12,632 bases of DNA. It comes from Terriglobia bacterium (GTDB taxonomy: Bacteria; Acidobacteriota; Terriglobia; UBA7540). Position 1 is the stretch's first letter, and each line of letters begins with the position of its first letter. This document shows positions 7,121 to 12,632 of the stretch, piece by piece. Location of the stretch: contig JAIQGB010000116.1 of assembly GCA_020072905.1 (NCBI GenBank), forward strand, positions 1-12,632, read 5' to 3'. A program made the translations under genes and the position numbers. Below the pieces are notes generated by a model. The model was not told where the DNA came from and searched no databases. It worked only from the letters and a program-made list of their open reading frames with translations.

Positions 7121-7309
7121 ATGGGCAAGAACAAGGACGTTCGAAAACGAATTGCCGGACTGATGGGTACAATCTCGCGCCATCAGAGGAAAATTGAAGA
7201 CGAACTCGGCATGCCAGCGCCGGACTCAGGGTACATTCGCAAGTGGGAAAGGGAAATTGACACTGCCCGAAAAAGGGTGAGAATGTTGGAAGAAAGGTTG
7301 GGGAGATAA
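7121..7309 (+). CDS. Small basic coiled-coil-like hypothetical protein
   Basis: I do not recognise this 62-residue protein. It is rich in Lys and Arg and looks like two helices joined by a Pro/Gly turn (GMPAPDSGY). The second helix, from about residue 39 to the end, has a charged heptad-like pattern (IRKWEREIDTARKRVRMLEERL) that suits a coiled coil. There is no signal peptide or membrane segment. The start ATG lies 11 bases after a TATAAT box and has only a weak RBS-like CTGGG. The next gene starts 3 bases after its stop, so the two are probably co-transcribed and may act together. The separate promoter suggests they are not simply part of the ppc unit. Confidence 0.65.
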   Translation: MGKNKDVRKRIAGLMGTISRHQRKIEDELGMPAPDSGYIRKWEREIDTARKRVRMLEERLGR

Positions 7310-7312
7310 AAC

Positions 7313-7564
7313 ATGCCAAAAGAAGTGACGAAAGCGCCTCCGGTGCCGGACACTCACGTGCTGAAGGGCCTTATGGAGGAGTACTTGGAGATGCTCCGCG
7401 ACGCGCAGCGCGGTATAAAGAAAGTCCTCTCGCTCGACCCCCGTAAAGAGGAATTCTGGGATGCCCTGTCGGATTTGGACCCGCAGATCACGATGATCGA
7501 AGCCCGCTCGAAAAGCATCCAGGAGGAGAGCCTCGATCTCCTCGATCAGCTTCCTGACGATTAG
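7313..7564 (+). CDS. Small acidic helical hypothetical protein
   Basis: I do not recognise this 83-residue protein. After a Pro-rich start it is almost all predicted helix, with an acidic C-terminus ending LLDQLPDD. It has no Cys motif, signal peptide or membrane segment. A GGGGAG RBS lies in the last codons of the preceding gene, and the gap is 3 bases, so translation is likely coupled. The basic partner upstream and this acidic protein could bind each other, which would resemble toxin-antitoxin or chaperone-like pairs only in general layout. It converges on proC, with 24 bases between the stops and no clear terminator. Confidence 0.65.
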   Translation: MPKEVTKAPPVPDTHVLKGLMEEYLEMLRDAQRGIKKVLSLDPRKEEFWDALSDLDPQITMIEARSKSIQEESLDLLDQLPDD

Positions 7565-7588
7565 CAGGCGTTCGTCTCAGAGCAAAAC

Positions 7589-8467
7589 TCACGTATTCTG
7601 GCTTTCGACGAGTTCGCGGGCGCGCTCGGCGGCGCGCACGACCGCTTTGATAAGCGTGACGCGCAGGCCGCCCTCTTCGAGTTCGAGAAGGCCGTCAATT
7701 GTGCAGCCGGCGGGAGTCGTTACGACGTCCTTCAATTTGGCGGGATGCTCGCCGGTGTGCAGGACGAGCGCTGAGGCGCCGAGCAGCGTCTGCGCGGAAA
7801 GTTCGGTGGAAAGCTCACGCGGCAGGCCCAGCTTCACCCCACCTTCGGCGAGCGATTCGATGATCATGTAAACGTAGGCGGGGCCGGAGGCCGAAAGGCC
7901 CGTGATGGCGTCCATGTGCTTCTCGTCCACCACCACGGTGCGGCCCATGGCGCTGAAAATCGCCTGCGCCACCTTCAAGTCTTCCGGGGTGGCGTGCTTG
8001 CCCCGGCAAATGGCCGTCATGCCCTGGCGAATCAGGCAAGGGGTGTTGGGCATGACCCGGATCACGCGGTGGCCGTGATCCAACTCGCGTTCAATAAGCG
8101 CGGTTGTAACCGAAGCGGCCACCGAGATAACCAGGGAGTTCTTCGCCAGGCTTCTCCGGATGTCGCGCAGAACTTCTGTGACCTGCTGAGGCTTGACCGC
8201 GATCATCACCAAATCCGCGCCGGCGACGGCCTGGCGATTGTTCGTGAGGGCGTTCACGCCGTATTTCTCGCGGATATAATCGGCGCGAGGCGGGTCGGCG
8301 TCAGTGGCCGCGACGCGGCTTACCGGGACGAGTTGGGCGCCCAGGATACTGGAGAGCAAGGCCTCGCCGATTTTCCCTGCCCCGATCAAGGTCAGCTTCT
8401 TCACGGGAAGCGGCCGCAAAAGCGCGGCAGCGGGATCTTTACGATCTACTTTGGGTCCTGAACTCAT
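7589..8467 (-). CDS. proC: Pyrroline-5-carboxylate reductase
   Basis: It reduces 1-pyrroline-5-carboxylate to L-proline with NAD(P)H, the final step of proline synthesis. The 292-residue protein has the Rossmann motif LIGAGKIGEALL at 27-38, AVKPQ at 90-94, VMPNTPC at 138-144, LSASGPAYVY at 191-200, and the family signature TPAGCTIDGL at 251-260. It is about 20 residues longer at the N-terminus than common family members, because the core begins near residue 23. I keep ATG 8467 because an AGGAGG RBS lies three bases upstream; a GTG at residue 22 would give the bare core. It is the last gene of the minus-strand ilv run, 134 bases after ilvC, and may be co-transcribed with it. Confidence 0.95.
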   Translation of the reverse strand: MSSGPKVDRKDPAAALLRPLPVKKLTLIGAGKIGEALLSSILGAQLVPVSRVAATDADPPRADYIREKYGVNALTNNRQAVAGADLVMIAVKPQQVTEVLRDIRRSLAKNSLVISVAASVTTALIERELDHGHRVIRVMPNTPCLIRQGMTAICRGKHATPEDLKVAQAIFSAMGRTVVVDEKHMDAITGLSASGPAYVYMIIESLAEGGVKLGLPRELSTELSAQTLLGASALVLHTGEHPAKLKDVVTTPAGCTIDGLLELEEGGLRVTLIKAVVRAAERARELVESQNT

Positions 8468-8477
8468 GGTCCTCCTG

Positions 8478-8496
8478 ACACTCTCCCACGGAGTGT
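8478..8496 (-). other. Small hairpin just upstream of the proC RBS
   Basis: ACACTC (8478-8483) and GAGTGT (8491-8496) are perfect inverted repeats around a 7-base loop. In the minus-strand transcript the stem ends one base before the proC RBS (complement of 8471-8476). It could influence proC translation or mark an RNA processing site between ilvC and proC. A second weak stem, CCGGC/GCCGG, lies at 8523-8536. Neither has a T-run. Chance occurrence is possible. Confidence 0.35.
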
Positions 8497-8601
8497 GGCG
8501 TTCTCACTCCCGGACGATGCGGCCGGCTGATGCCGGAATCCCTGCCAGGCCCGAGCCTTTGTCGCTGCGACCGGGTCCCGGCGAGGGGCGATGGCGCGGA
8601 A

Positions 8602-9633
8602 TTAACGGCGGGCTTCGGCCTGCGCCGCGGTGGCTTCTTCCGCGGGCCTTTTCCAGGCCATCATTTTGCGCAATTCGCTGCCGACCTTCTCAATGAGGTG
8701 ATTGGCGCCCTTGGCGCGCAGCTCCTGGAATCGTTTGCCGCCGCTGGCGCCTTCTTCCATCCACTCGCGGGCGAAGGAGCCGTTCTGGACGGCCGCCAGG
8801 ATTTTCTTCATGGTCTCGCGCACGTGGGCGTCGATGACCACGGGGCCGCGGGTGTAGTCGCCATACTCTGCCGTGTCGCTGACCGAGTAACGCATGTATT
8901 TCAGCCCGCCCTCGTAAATCAGGTCGACGATCAGCTTCAGCTCATTGGCGCATTCGAAATAAGCGATCTCCGGCTGGTAGCCGGCCGCGACCAGGGTTTC
9001 GAACGCCGCGGTGACCAACTCCGAGACGCCGCCGCAAAGCACAACCTGCTCCCCGAACAGATCCGTCTCGACCTCCTCCTTAAAGGTGGTACGAATCACG
9101 CCCGCTTTCAAGCAGCCAAGACCCTTGGCATACGCGAGCGCGGTCTGCTCGGCCTGTCCGGAAGCGTCGCGCTCCACGGCCAGCAGCGCCGGCACCCCCA
9201 GCCCTTCCGTGAACAGCTCGCGCAGCCGATGCCCGGGGGATTTGGGAGCGATCATGATGATGTCCACCTCGGACGGCGGCACAATGAACTTGTAGTTGAT
9301 GTTGAAGCCGTGGGCGAAAAGCAGCGTCTTCCCCTTGCCTATGTGCGGCGCCATCTGTTCTTTGTAGACCTTCGCCTGGATGGTGTCGGGAATGAGCACC
9401 GAGATAAGGTCCGCACGCTTCGCTGCTTCCGGCGTGTCCAGGACTTCGAACCCCGCCGCCAGGGGCTTGGCCCGCAGTTCGGGCTTGGCGACTTCGCCCA
9501 CGATTACCTTGACACCGCTGTCGCGCAAGTTGAGCGCGTGGGCGTGTCCCTGGCTGCCGTAGCCGAGGATGGCGACGGTCTTGCCCGCCAGGTATTTCAG
9601 ATCACCGTCTGTCTCGTAATAGACTTTAGCCAC
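8602..9633 (-). CDS. ilvC: Ketol-acid reductoisomerase (class I)
   Basis: It converts acetolactate or acetohydroxybutyrate to the dihydroxy acid in valine and isoleucine synthesis, using Mg2+ and a nicotinamide cofactor. At 343 residues it is a short class I enzyme. Seen are the Rossmann loop GYGSQGHAHA (24-33), FAHGF with His108, APKSPGH with Lys131, ETDLFGEQ with Asp191 and Glu195, FECANELK with Glu227 and Glu231, and SDTAEYGDY beginning at Ser252. The cofactor loop reads GEVAKPELRAK (46-56) in place of the usual G-L-R-x-G-S-x-S pattern, so the Arg and Ser residues that hold the NADPH phosphate are missing and an acidic residue is present. This points to NADH use (inference). The start is GTG at 9633, matching the usual MAKVYY start, with an AGGAGGA RBS 4 bases upstream that borders repeat element B. 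Confidence 0.96.
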   Translation of the reverse strand: MAKVYYETDGDLKYLAGKTVAILGYGSQGHAHALNLRDSGVKVIVGEVAKPELRAKPLAAGFEVLDTPEAAKRADLISVLIPDTIQAKVYKEQMAPHIGKGKTLLFAHGFNINYKFIVPPSEVDIIMIAPKSPGHRLRELFTEGLGVPALLAVERDASGQAEQTALAYAKGLGCLKAGVIRTTFKEEVETDLFGEQVVLCGGVSELVTAAFETLVAAGYQPEIAYFECANELKLIVDLIYEGGLKYMRYSVSDTAEYGDYTRGPVVIDAHVRETMKKILAAVQNGSFAREWMEEGASGGKRFQELRAKGANHLIEKVGSELRKMMAWKRPAEEATAAQAEARR

Positions 9634-9643
9634 AAACTCCTCC

Positions 9644-9727
9644 TGAACGATGAATTATGAACGATGAACGGCAAGAGACCGCGCCCGGGCATTCATTCAT
9701 CGTTCAGCATTCATAGTTCATCGTTGC
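9644..9727. repeat. Palindromic heptamer-repeat element B (ilvN-slot gene to ilvC gap)
   Basis: The left arm is four 7-bp units starting at 9644, 9651, 9658 and 9665, each TGAA plus three variable bases. The right arm is five complementary units starting at 9693, 9700, 9707, 9714 and 9721. Aligned outer to inner, the four left units match the inverted right units at 22 of 28 positions. The loop carries CGGCAAG (9669-9675) and CGGGC (9686-9690), the same anchors as element A. The right arm ends exactly against the stop codon of the upstream gene (complement of 9728-9730). The left arm ends at the ilvC RBS, so the element occupies the whole gap. Confidence 0.88.
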
Positions 9728-10165
9728 TTACGATGCCTGGGCCGTAACGAGCTCAGGCTGCGGAATGCTGGTCTTCACACGGGCGAAGGGCAGTATTTCC
9801 TGCTTGCCGAAATCGAGGCTCGCGGCGCACGGCTTCCGGTCTCCCGGAATCTCCAGAAGATATTTCCCGTGACTGGCAAAGATCAACTTCGATTCCGGGA
9901 AAGTCTGCAGGAAGCGCGCAAGGCTCGAGGAGTCGGCGTCGGCGTCGATGAACACAAAAGAGGCGTCGCCCAGGGGTTCGTGCCGGTAGTAGGTGAACTG
10001 CTGGACGCCTTCCACGCGCCGCAGGAAGTTGAAGATATGTTCGACCTCGGACTCGGGGGTCTCCGCCACCACGATGACCGAGAAACCTTCCGGTCCAGGA
10101 AGAGGAGGAGCGGAAATCGAACCCGAAACCTCCGGCTGGCGTCGTGACGACGTTCCGCTCTCCAC
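9728..10165 (-). CDS. ACT-like (ferredoxin-fold) protein in the ilvN position
   Basis: This 145-residue protein lies between ilvB and ilvC, where the acetolactate synthase small subunit normally sits. It is not a recognisable IlvN. After about 25 low-complexity Ser/Pro residues, residues 28-105 follow a beta-alpha-beta-beta-alpha-beta order: GFSVIVVAET, SEVEHIFNFLRRVEG, QQFTYYRHE, DASFVFIDAD, SSLARFLQTFPES, KLIFASHGKYLLEIP. That is the topology of ACT domains. The Asn/Asp-x-Pro-Gly-x-Leu ligand motif of IlvN is replaced by ETPESEVEHI. The segment from YYRHE to LLEIP looks closer to ACT domains of prephenate-dehydratase type. It could be a divergent regulatory subunit of IlvB, or an unrelated amino-acid sensor. 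GTG 10165 is the chosen start, with a weak AGAGG RBS; the frame is open further upstream, so the start is uncertain. Confidence 0.7.
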   Translation of the reverse strand: MESGTSSRRQPEVSGSISAPPLPGPEGFSVIVVAETPESEVEHIFNFLRRVEGVQQFTYYRHEPLGDASFVFIDADADSSSLARFLQTFPESKLIFASHGKYLLEIPGDRKPCAASLDFGKQEILPFARVKTSIPQPELVTAQAS

Positions 10166-10206
10166 AGCCTCTATTTTCGACGCTTCTTGGAACTTTGGCG
10201 AGGCTG
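10165..10206 (-). promoter_or_regulatory. Possible RBS-covering stem before the ilvN-slot gene
   Basis: CAGCCTC (10165-10171) and GAGGCTG (10200-10206) are perfect 7-bp inverted repeats with a 28-base loop, inside the 70-base gap after ilvB. In the minus-strand transcript the 3' arm contains the AGAGG-like RBS and the first base of the GTG start, so pairing would block initiation. The long loop makes the stem weak and chance occurrence is possible. Confidence 0.25.
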
Positions 10207-10235
10207 AACCCGCGCCGGCCAGACACGGCGCACCC

Positions 10236-11990
10236 TTACACAGCCCACAAATCGTCGAGAACTTCTTCTTCCACGAGCACGCGCGGCGGCTCGACCACCA
10301 TCTCCGCCAGCGACGCCCCGGGCGGAACGATGGGATAGACGTTCTCGGAAGGATCCACCCAGAAGTCGATCAGCCGCGGCTCGCGGTCGCTCAAGAAATC
10401 CCGCACCGCATCCGGAACGTCCGTCCGGTGGTCGACGCGCACGCCGCGGATTCCATACGATTCCGCCAGTTTCGCGAAATCCGGCGCGAAGCTCAGATCG
10501 ATGTCGCAATAGCGCTTCTCGAAGAAGATCTCCTGCCACTGCCGGACCATGCCCAGCGCGCGGTTGTTAATGATGGCGATCTTGACCGGAACGCGGTATT
10601 GCGCCACCGTGGCGAGGTCGTTGAGGGTCATCTGAAAACCGCCGTCCCCGACGACGGCGATGACCTGGCGATCGGGGAAGGCCAGTTGCGCCCCCATCGC
10701 CGCCGGGAAGCCATAGCCCATGGATCCCAGCCCACTCGAGCTGAGCCAAGTGCGCGGTCCGCGGAATCTCCAGAACTGCGCGGTCCACATCTGGTGCTGT
10801 CCCACGTCTACGGAGACAATGGCGTCTTCGGCCGTGTAATGCGAGAGCGTTTCGATGACGTACTGGGGCTTCACGCTGTTTCCGTATTTGTCGTAGGTGA
10901 GCGGATGCTCGGAGCGCCAGGACTCAATCCGTTGCAGCCATTGTCGGCGGGCCGGCGGGGCGGGGCTCTTGCCTTCGCGCCGGTGACGCTGCAAGGCTTG
11001 GAGAAGCGCTTGAATCGTCTCTCGCGCGTCGCCGACCAAGCCCACGTCCACGCGGACGTTCTTGTTGACCTCCGCAGGATCAACATCGATATGGATCTTC
11101 TTGGCGAGGGAGGCGAAATCCTTCAACCGGCCCGTGACGCGGTCATCAAAGCGCACCCCGATGCCAATCAGGAGGTCGCAGTTGCAGATGGCCTGGTTCG
11201 TGGCGTAGGAGCCGTGCATCCCCAGCATCCCCAGCGAAAGGGGATGGGCCGAAGGGAAGGCTCCCAGCCCCATCAACGTGGTGGTGATAGGAATATGCGT
11301 CAATTCCGCCAGTTCGCGCAGTTCCTGCCAGGCGTTGGCCGCAATGACGCCACCCCCCACGTAGAACACGGCTCGCCGGCTCTCCAGAATCATTTCCACC
11401 GCGCGCTCGACGTCCTCGTCCGTCCATTCGCGGATTCTCTCTAGTTGCTCGATTCCCGGCGTCGTCGGGTAGGTCGGCTCGGCCGTTCCCATCAGGACGC
11501 TCTTGGGAAGATCCACCAGCACCGGACCGGGACGGCCGGAGATCGCCGTTTTGAACGCCTGATGCATGATGGAAGGGAGGTCCGCCGCAGACCGTACCAG
11601 GAAAGACCGTTTGGTCGAAGGCATGCTGATCCCGATCGTGTCGCATTCCTGGAAAGCGTCCTTGCCGATCAGGGGCAGGGGAACCTGGCCCGTCAGGGCC
11701 ACGACGGGAATAGAATCCATCATGGCGGAGGTGAGTCCGGTGGTCAGGTTTGTCGCGCCCGGGCCGGATGTGCCCAGGCATACACCAACCTTGCCGGTTA
11801 CCCTTGCGTAGCCGTCGGCGGCAAAGGCCGCCGCCTGTTCGTGGCGGACGAGCAGGTGTCGAATCCCGCTGCTGTAGAGGGCGTCGTAAAGAGGCAGCAC
11901 CACGCCGCCGGGCAGGCCGAAGATGACCTCTACGTTCTCGCGCCGGAGACTCTCAAGTAGAATTTCGGAACCGGTGAATTGCTTTCCCAT
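10236..11990 (-). CDS. ilvB: Acetolactate synthase, large (catalytic) subunit
   Basis: A TPP- and FAD-dependent enzyme that condenses two pyruvates to acetolactate, or pyruvate with 2-oxobutyrate to acetohydroxybutyrate, the first common step to valine, leucine and isoleucine. The 584-residue length is typical. Seen are the catalytic Glu51 in RHEQAAAFAADGYAR, GTSGPGATNL at 73-82, the FAD region around VGGGVIAA (211-218) and FDDRVTGR (281-288), and the TPP/Mg2+ motif GDGGF...NN with Asp449 and Asn476. GMVRQWQEIFFEKRY (480-494) and a C-terminal IVPPGASLAEMV also fit anabolic IlvB rather than pyruvate oxidase or glyoxylate carboligase. The ATG at 11990 has only a weak RBS. A promoter with a TetR-type palindrome lies just upstream. 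It heads the ilvB / ACT-like / ilvC / proC run. Confidence 0.97.
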   Translation of the reverse strand: MGKQFTGSEILLESLRRENVEVIFGLPGGVVLPLYDALYSSGIRHLLVRHEQAAAFAADGYARVTGKVGVCLGTSGPGATNLTTGLTSAMMDSIPVVALTGQVPLPLIGKDAFQECDTIGISMPSTKRSFLVRSAADLPSIMHQAFKTAISGRPGPVLVDLPKSVLMGTAEPTYPTTPGIEQLERIREWTDEDVERAVEMILESRRAVFYVGGGVIAANAWQELRELAELTHIPITTTLMGLGAFPSAHPLSLGMLGMHGSYATNQAICNCDLLIGIGVRFDDRVTGRLKDFASLAKKIHIDVDPAEVNKNVRVDVGLVGDARETIQALLQALQRHRREGKSPAPPARRQWLQRIESWRSEHPLTYDKYGNSVKPQYVIETLSHYTAEDAIVSVDVGQHQMWTAQFWRFRGPRTWLSSSGLGSMGYGFPAAMGAQLAFPDRQVIAVVGDGGFQMTLNDLATVAQYRVPVKIAIINNRALGMVRQWQEIFFEKRYCDIDLSFAPDFAKLAESYGIRGVRVDHRTDVPDAVRDFLSDREPRLIDFWVDPSENVYPIVPPGASLAEMVVEPPRVLVEEEVLDDLWAV

Positions 11991-12028
11991 GGTTTCTGCT
12001 CGCTCAGGATGTCGCGGCGGATATTCGA

Positions 12029-12077
12029 TACCGACCAGTCGGTAGGTAACTTACCACGGCCGCTCGGTCGGCGTCAA
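12029..12077 (-). promoter_or_regulatory. Predicted ilvB promoter with TetR-type operator
   Basis: Reading the minus strand, TTGACG (complement of 12072-12077) is a good -35. After 18 bases, TAAGTT (12048-12053) is a weak -10. Directly downstream lies TACCGAC TG GTCGGTA (12029-12044), a palindrome with 7-bp arms of the kind bound by many TetR-family repressors. A second perfect inverted repeat, GGTAA-C-TTACC (12045-12055 in plus orientation), abuts it and covers the -10. A repressor here would block the promoter. No regulator gene is in the window, so identity and effector are unknown. Confidence 0.5.
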
Positions 12078-12098
12078 CCCCTTTCCGCAGCCAGGTTC

Positions 12099-12632
12099 CT
12101 ATACGGGGATTGAAGAGGATTTCGGTGGCGAAGTGCCCAGCCCCCTCAGCGGGGGCAAGGCGATGTCCGGGTGCACCGCGTTCCAGTCGCGCGCTCCGGC
12201 GTTGCTAGGATGGTACTCGCCCGCGGATGAGCTGACGCCGTGACGCGCGAAGCAGTCTTGCACGGCGGAGACCGCCGGGCGCGCGTCGCCCTCGGCCAGA
12301 ATACCCACCGCCGGTCCCGACCCGCACACAAACACCGCGAGCACGCCCGGAACACGAACCTGCAGCGCCTCCTCGAGGCCGGGCACATGCTTCGCGCAGG
12401 TGGGCGGCAGCGGCTTTTCAAGGGCGGTGGTGTGGCCGTTGCTTGGTCGGGAAAAATACTCGCCGAGCGCTGCGGCCCGGCTGAGATGCATGGCGTCCGC
12501 AACGGCCCGCTCGCGGCTTGCGCCGAGGTCGAGCGCGGTCTCCGGCACGACGACGTTGAGAACAAAATTCTCCGGCACCACCGAACGTCGGTGGGTCATC
12601 GTTCCGCCGTCTTCTGCGCAGGCGACAAAGCC
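12099..12632 (-). CDS. thrB: Homoserine kinase, C-terminal part (runs off the window)
   Basis: A GHMP-superfamily kinase that makes O-phosphohomoserine, the substrate of threonine synthase. The frame is open to the window edge, so 177 residues are visible and the N-terminus lies outside. The visible part starts with GFVACAEDGG, then a strand NVVVPE, helices around DAMHLSRAAALGEYFS, HVPGLEEALQ, and the third GHMP motif CGSGPAVGIL, which is conserved near the C-terminus of ThrB. After NAGAR, where the family normally ends, there are about 27 extra residues (DWNAVHPDI... to SSSIPV) of low-complexity character, so the 3' end may have shifted or been extended. A GCCCCC-TCAGC-GGGGGC hairpin at 12140-12156 lies in this tail. 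Other GHMP kinases are possible, but the threonine genes nearby favour ThrB. Confidence 0.78.
   Translation of the reverse strand, partial: GFVACAEDGGTMTHRRSVVPENFVLNVVVPETALDLGASRERAVADAMHLSRAAALGEYFSRPSNGHTTALEKPLPPTCAKHVPGLEEALQVRVPGVLAVFVCGSGPAVGILAEGDARPAVSAVQDCFARHGVSSSAGEYHPSNAGARDWNAVHPDIALPPLRGLGTSPPKSSSIPV

Noticed and set aside
7565..7588. Terminator between the convergent small gene pair and proC.
   Set aside because: Only 24 bases separate the stops and no stem with a T-run can be drawn.
8530..9660. Plus-strand frame of 376 codons opposite ilvC.
   Set aside because: ilvC on the other strand has all family motifs and a good RBS; this frame is its complement shadow.
9753..10226. 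Alternative minus-strand frame of 157 codons overlapping the ACT-like gene.
   Set aside because: It is rich in Arg, Gly and Ser, with no folded-domain pattern, while the chosen frame gives a clear alternation of hydrophobic strands and helices.
9993..11444. Long plus-strand open frame of 483 codons opposite ilvB.
   Set aside because: It is antisense to a clearly conserved ilvB frame and has no recognisable motif; long shadow frames are expected in GC-rich DNA.

Overview
This is a GC-rich bacterial window dominated by amino-acid biosynthesis genes. No rRNA or tRNA is present to fix the taxonomy. Gene style, coding density and the type of intergenic repeats would suit an Acidobacteriota-like soil or subsurface bacterium, but that is inference.

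Layout. Bases 1-152 hold the probable tail of an upstream frame or a Thr-rich leader, a hairpin, and the ribosome binding site (RBS) of the next gene. Plus-strand genes follow: aspartokinase (153-1571), a palindromic heptamer-repeat element (1577-1662) and threonine synthase (1671-2963). Next comes an accessory patch of visibly lower GC (about 2965-4353). It has two stem-loops and a palindrome, a DUF433 antitoxin-like gene, a 39-residue degenerate toxin-like fragment, and an unrecognised 295-residue protein with a PD-(D/E)XK-like nuclease signature. Phosphoenolpyruvate carboxylase (4361-7072) follows, then two small charged proteins of unknown function (7121-7564).

The right half is on the minus strand. 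In transcription order it has the C-terminal part of a probable homoserine kinase (12632-12099, cut by the window edge), a promoter with a TetR-type palindrome, acetolactate synthase large subunit (11990-10236), a 145-residue ACT-like protein in the ilvN position (10165-9728), a second heptamer-repeat element (9644-9727), ketol-acid reductoisomerase (9633-8602) and pyrroline-5-carboxylate reductase (8467-7589).

Together, PEP carboxylase makes oxaloacetate, the precursor of aspartate. Aspartokinase starts the aspartate pathway, and homoserine kinase with threonine synthase finishes threonine. Threonine is the usual source of 2-oxobutyrate for isoleucine, which then passes through IlvB and IlvC. 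ProC completes proline synthesis. The window is therefore a broad C4 and branched-chain amino-acid supercluster with a defence-like insertion in the middle.

The most unusual points are: two intergenic elements with the same plan (tandem 7-bp units, a CGGCAAG...CGGGC loop, then inverted 7-bp units) but different unit sequences; a non-canonical protein where the acetolactate synthase regulatory subunit should be; a ketol-acid reductoisomerase whose cofactor loop lacks the usual NADPH-phosphate-binding residues; and the orphan nuclease-like gene beside a broken toxin-antitoxin pair.
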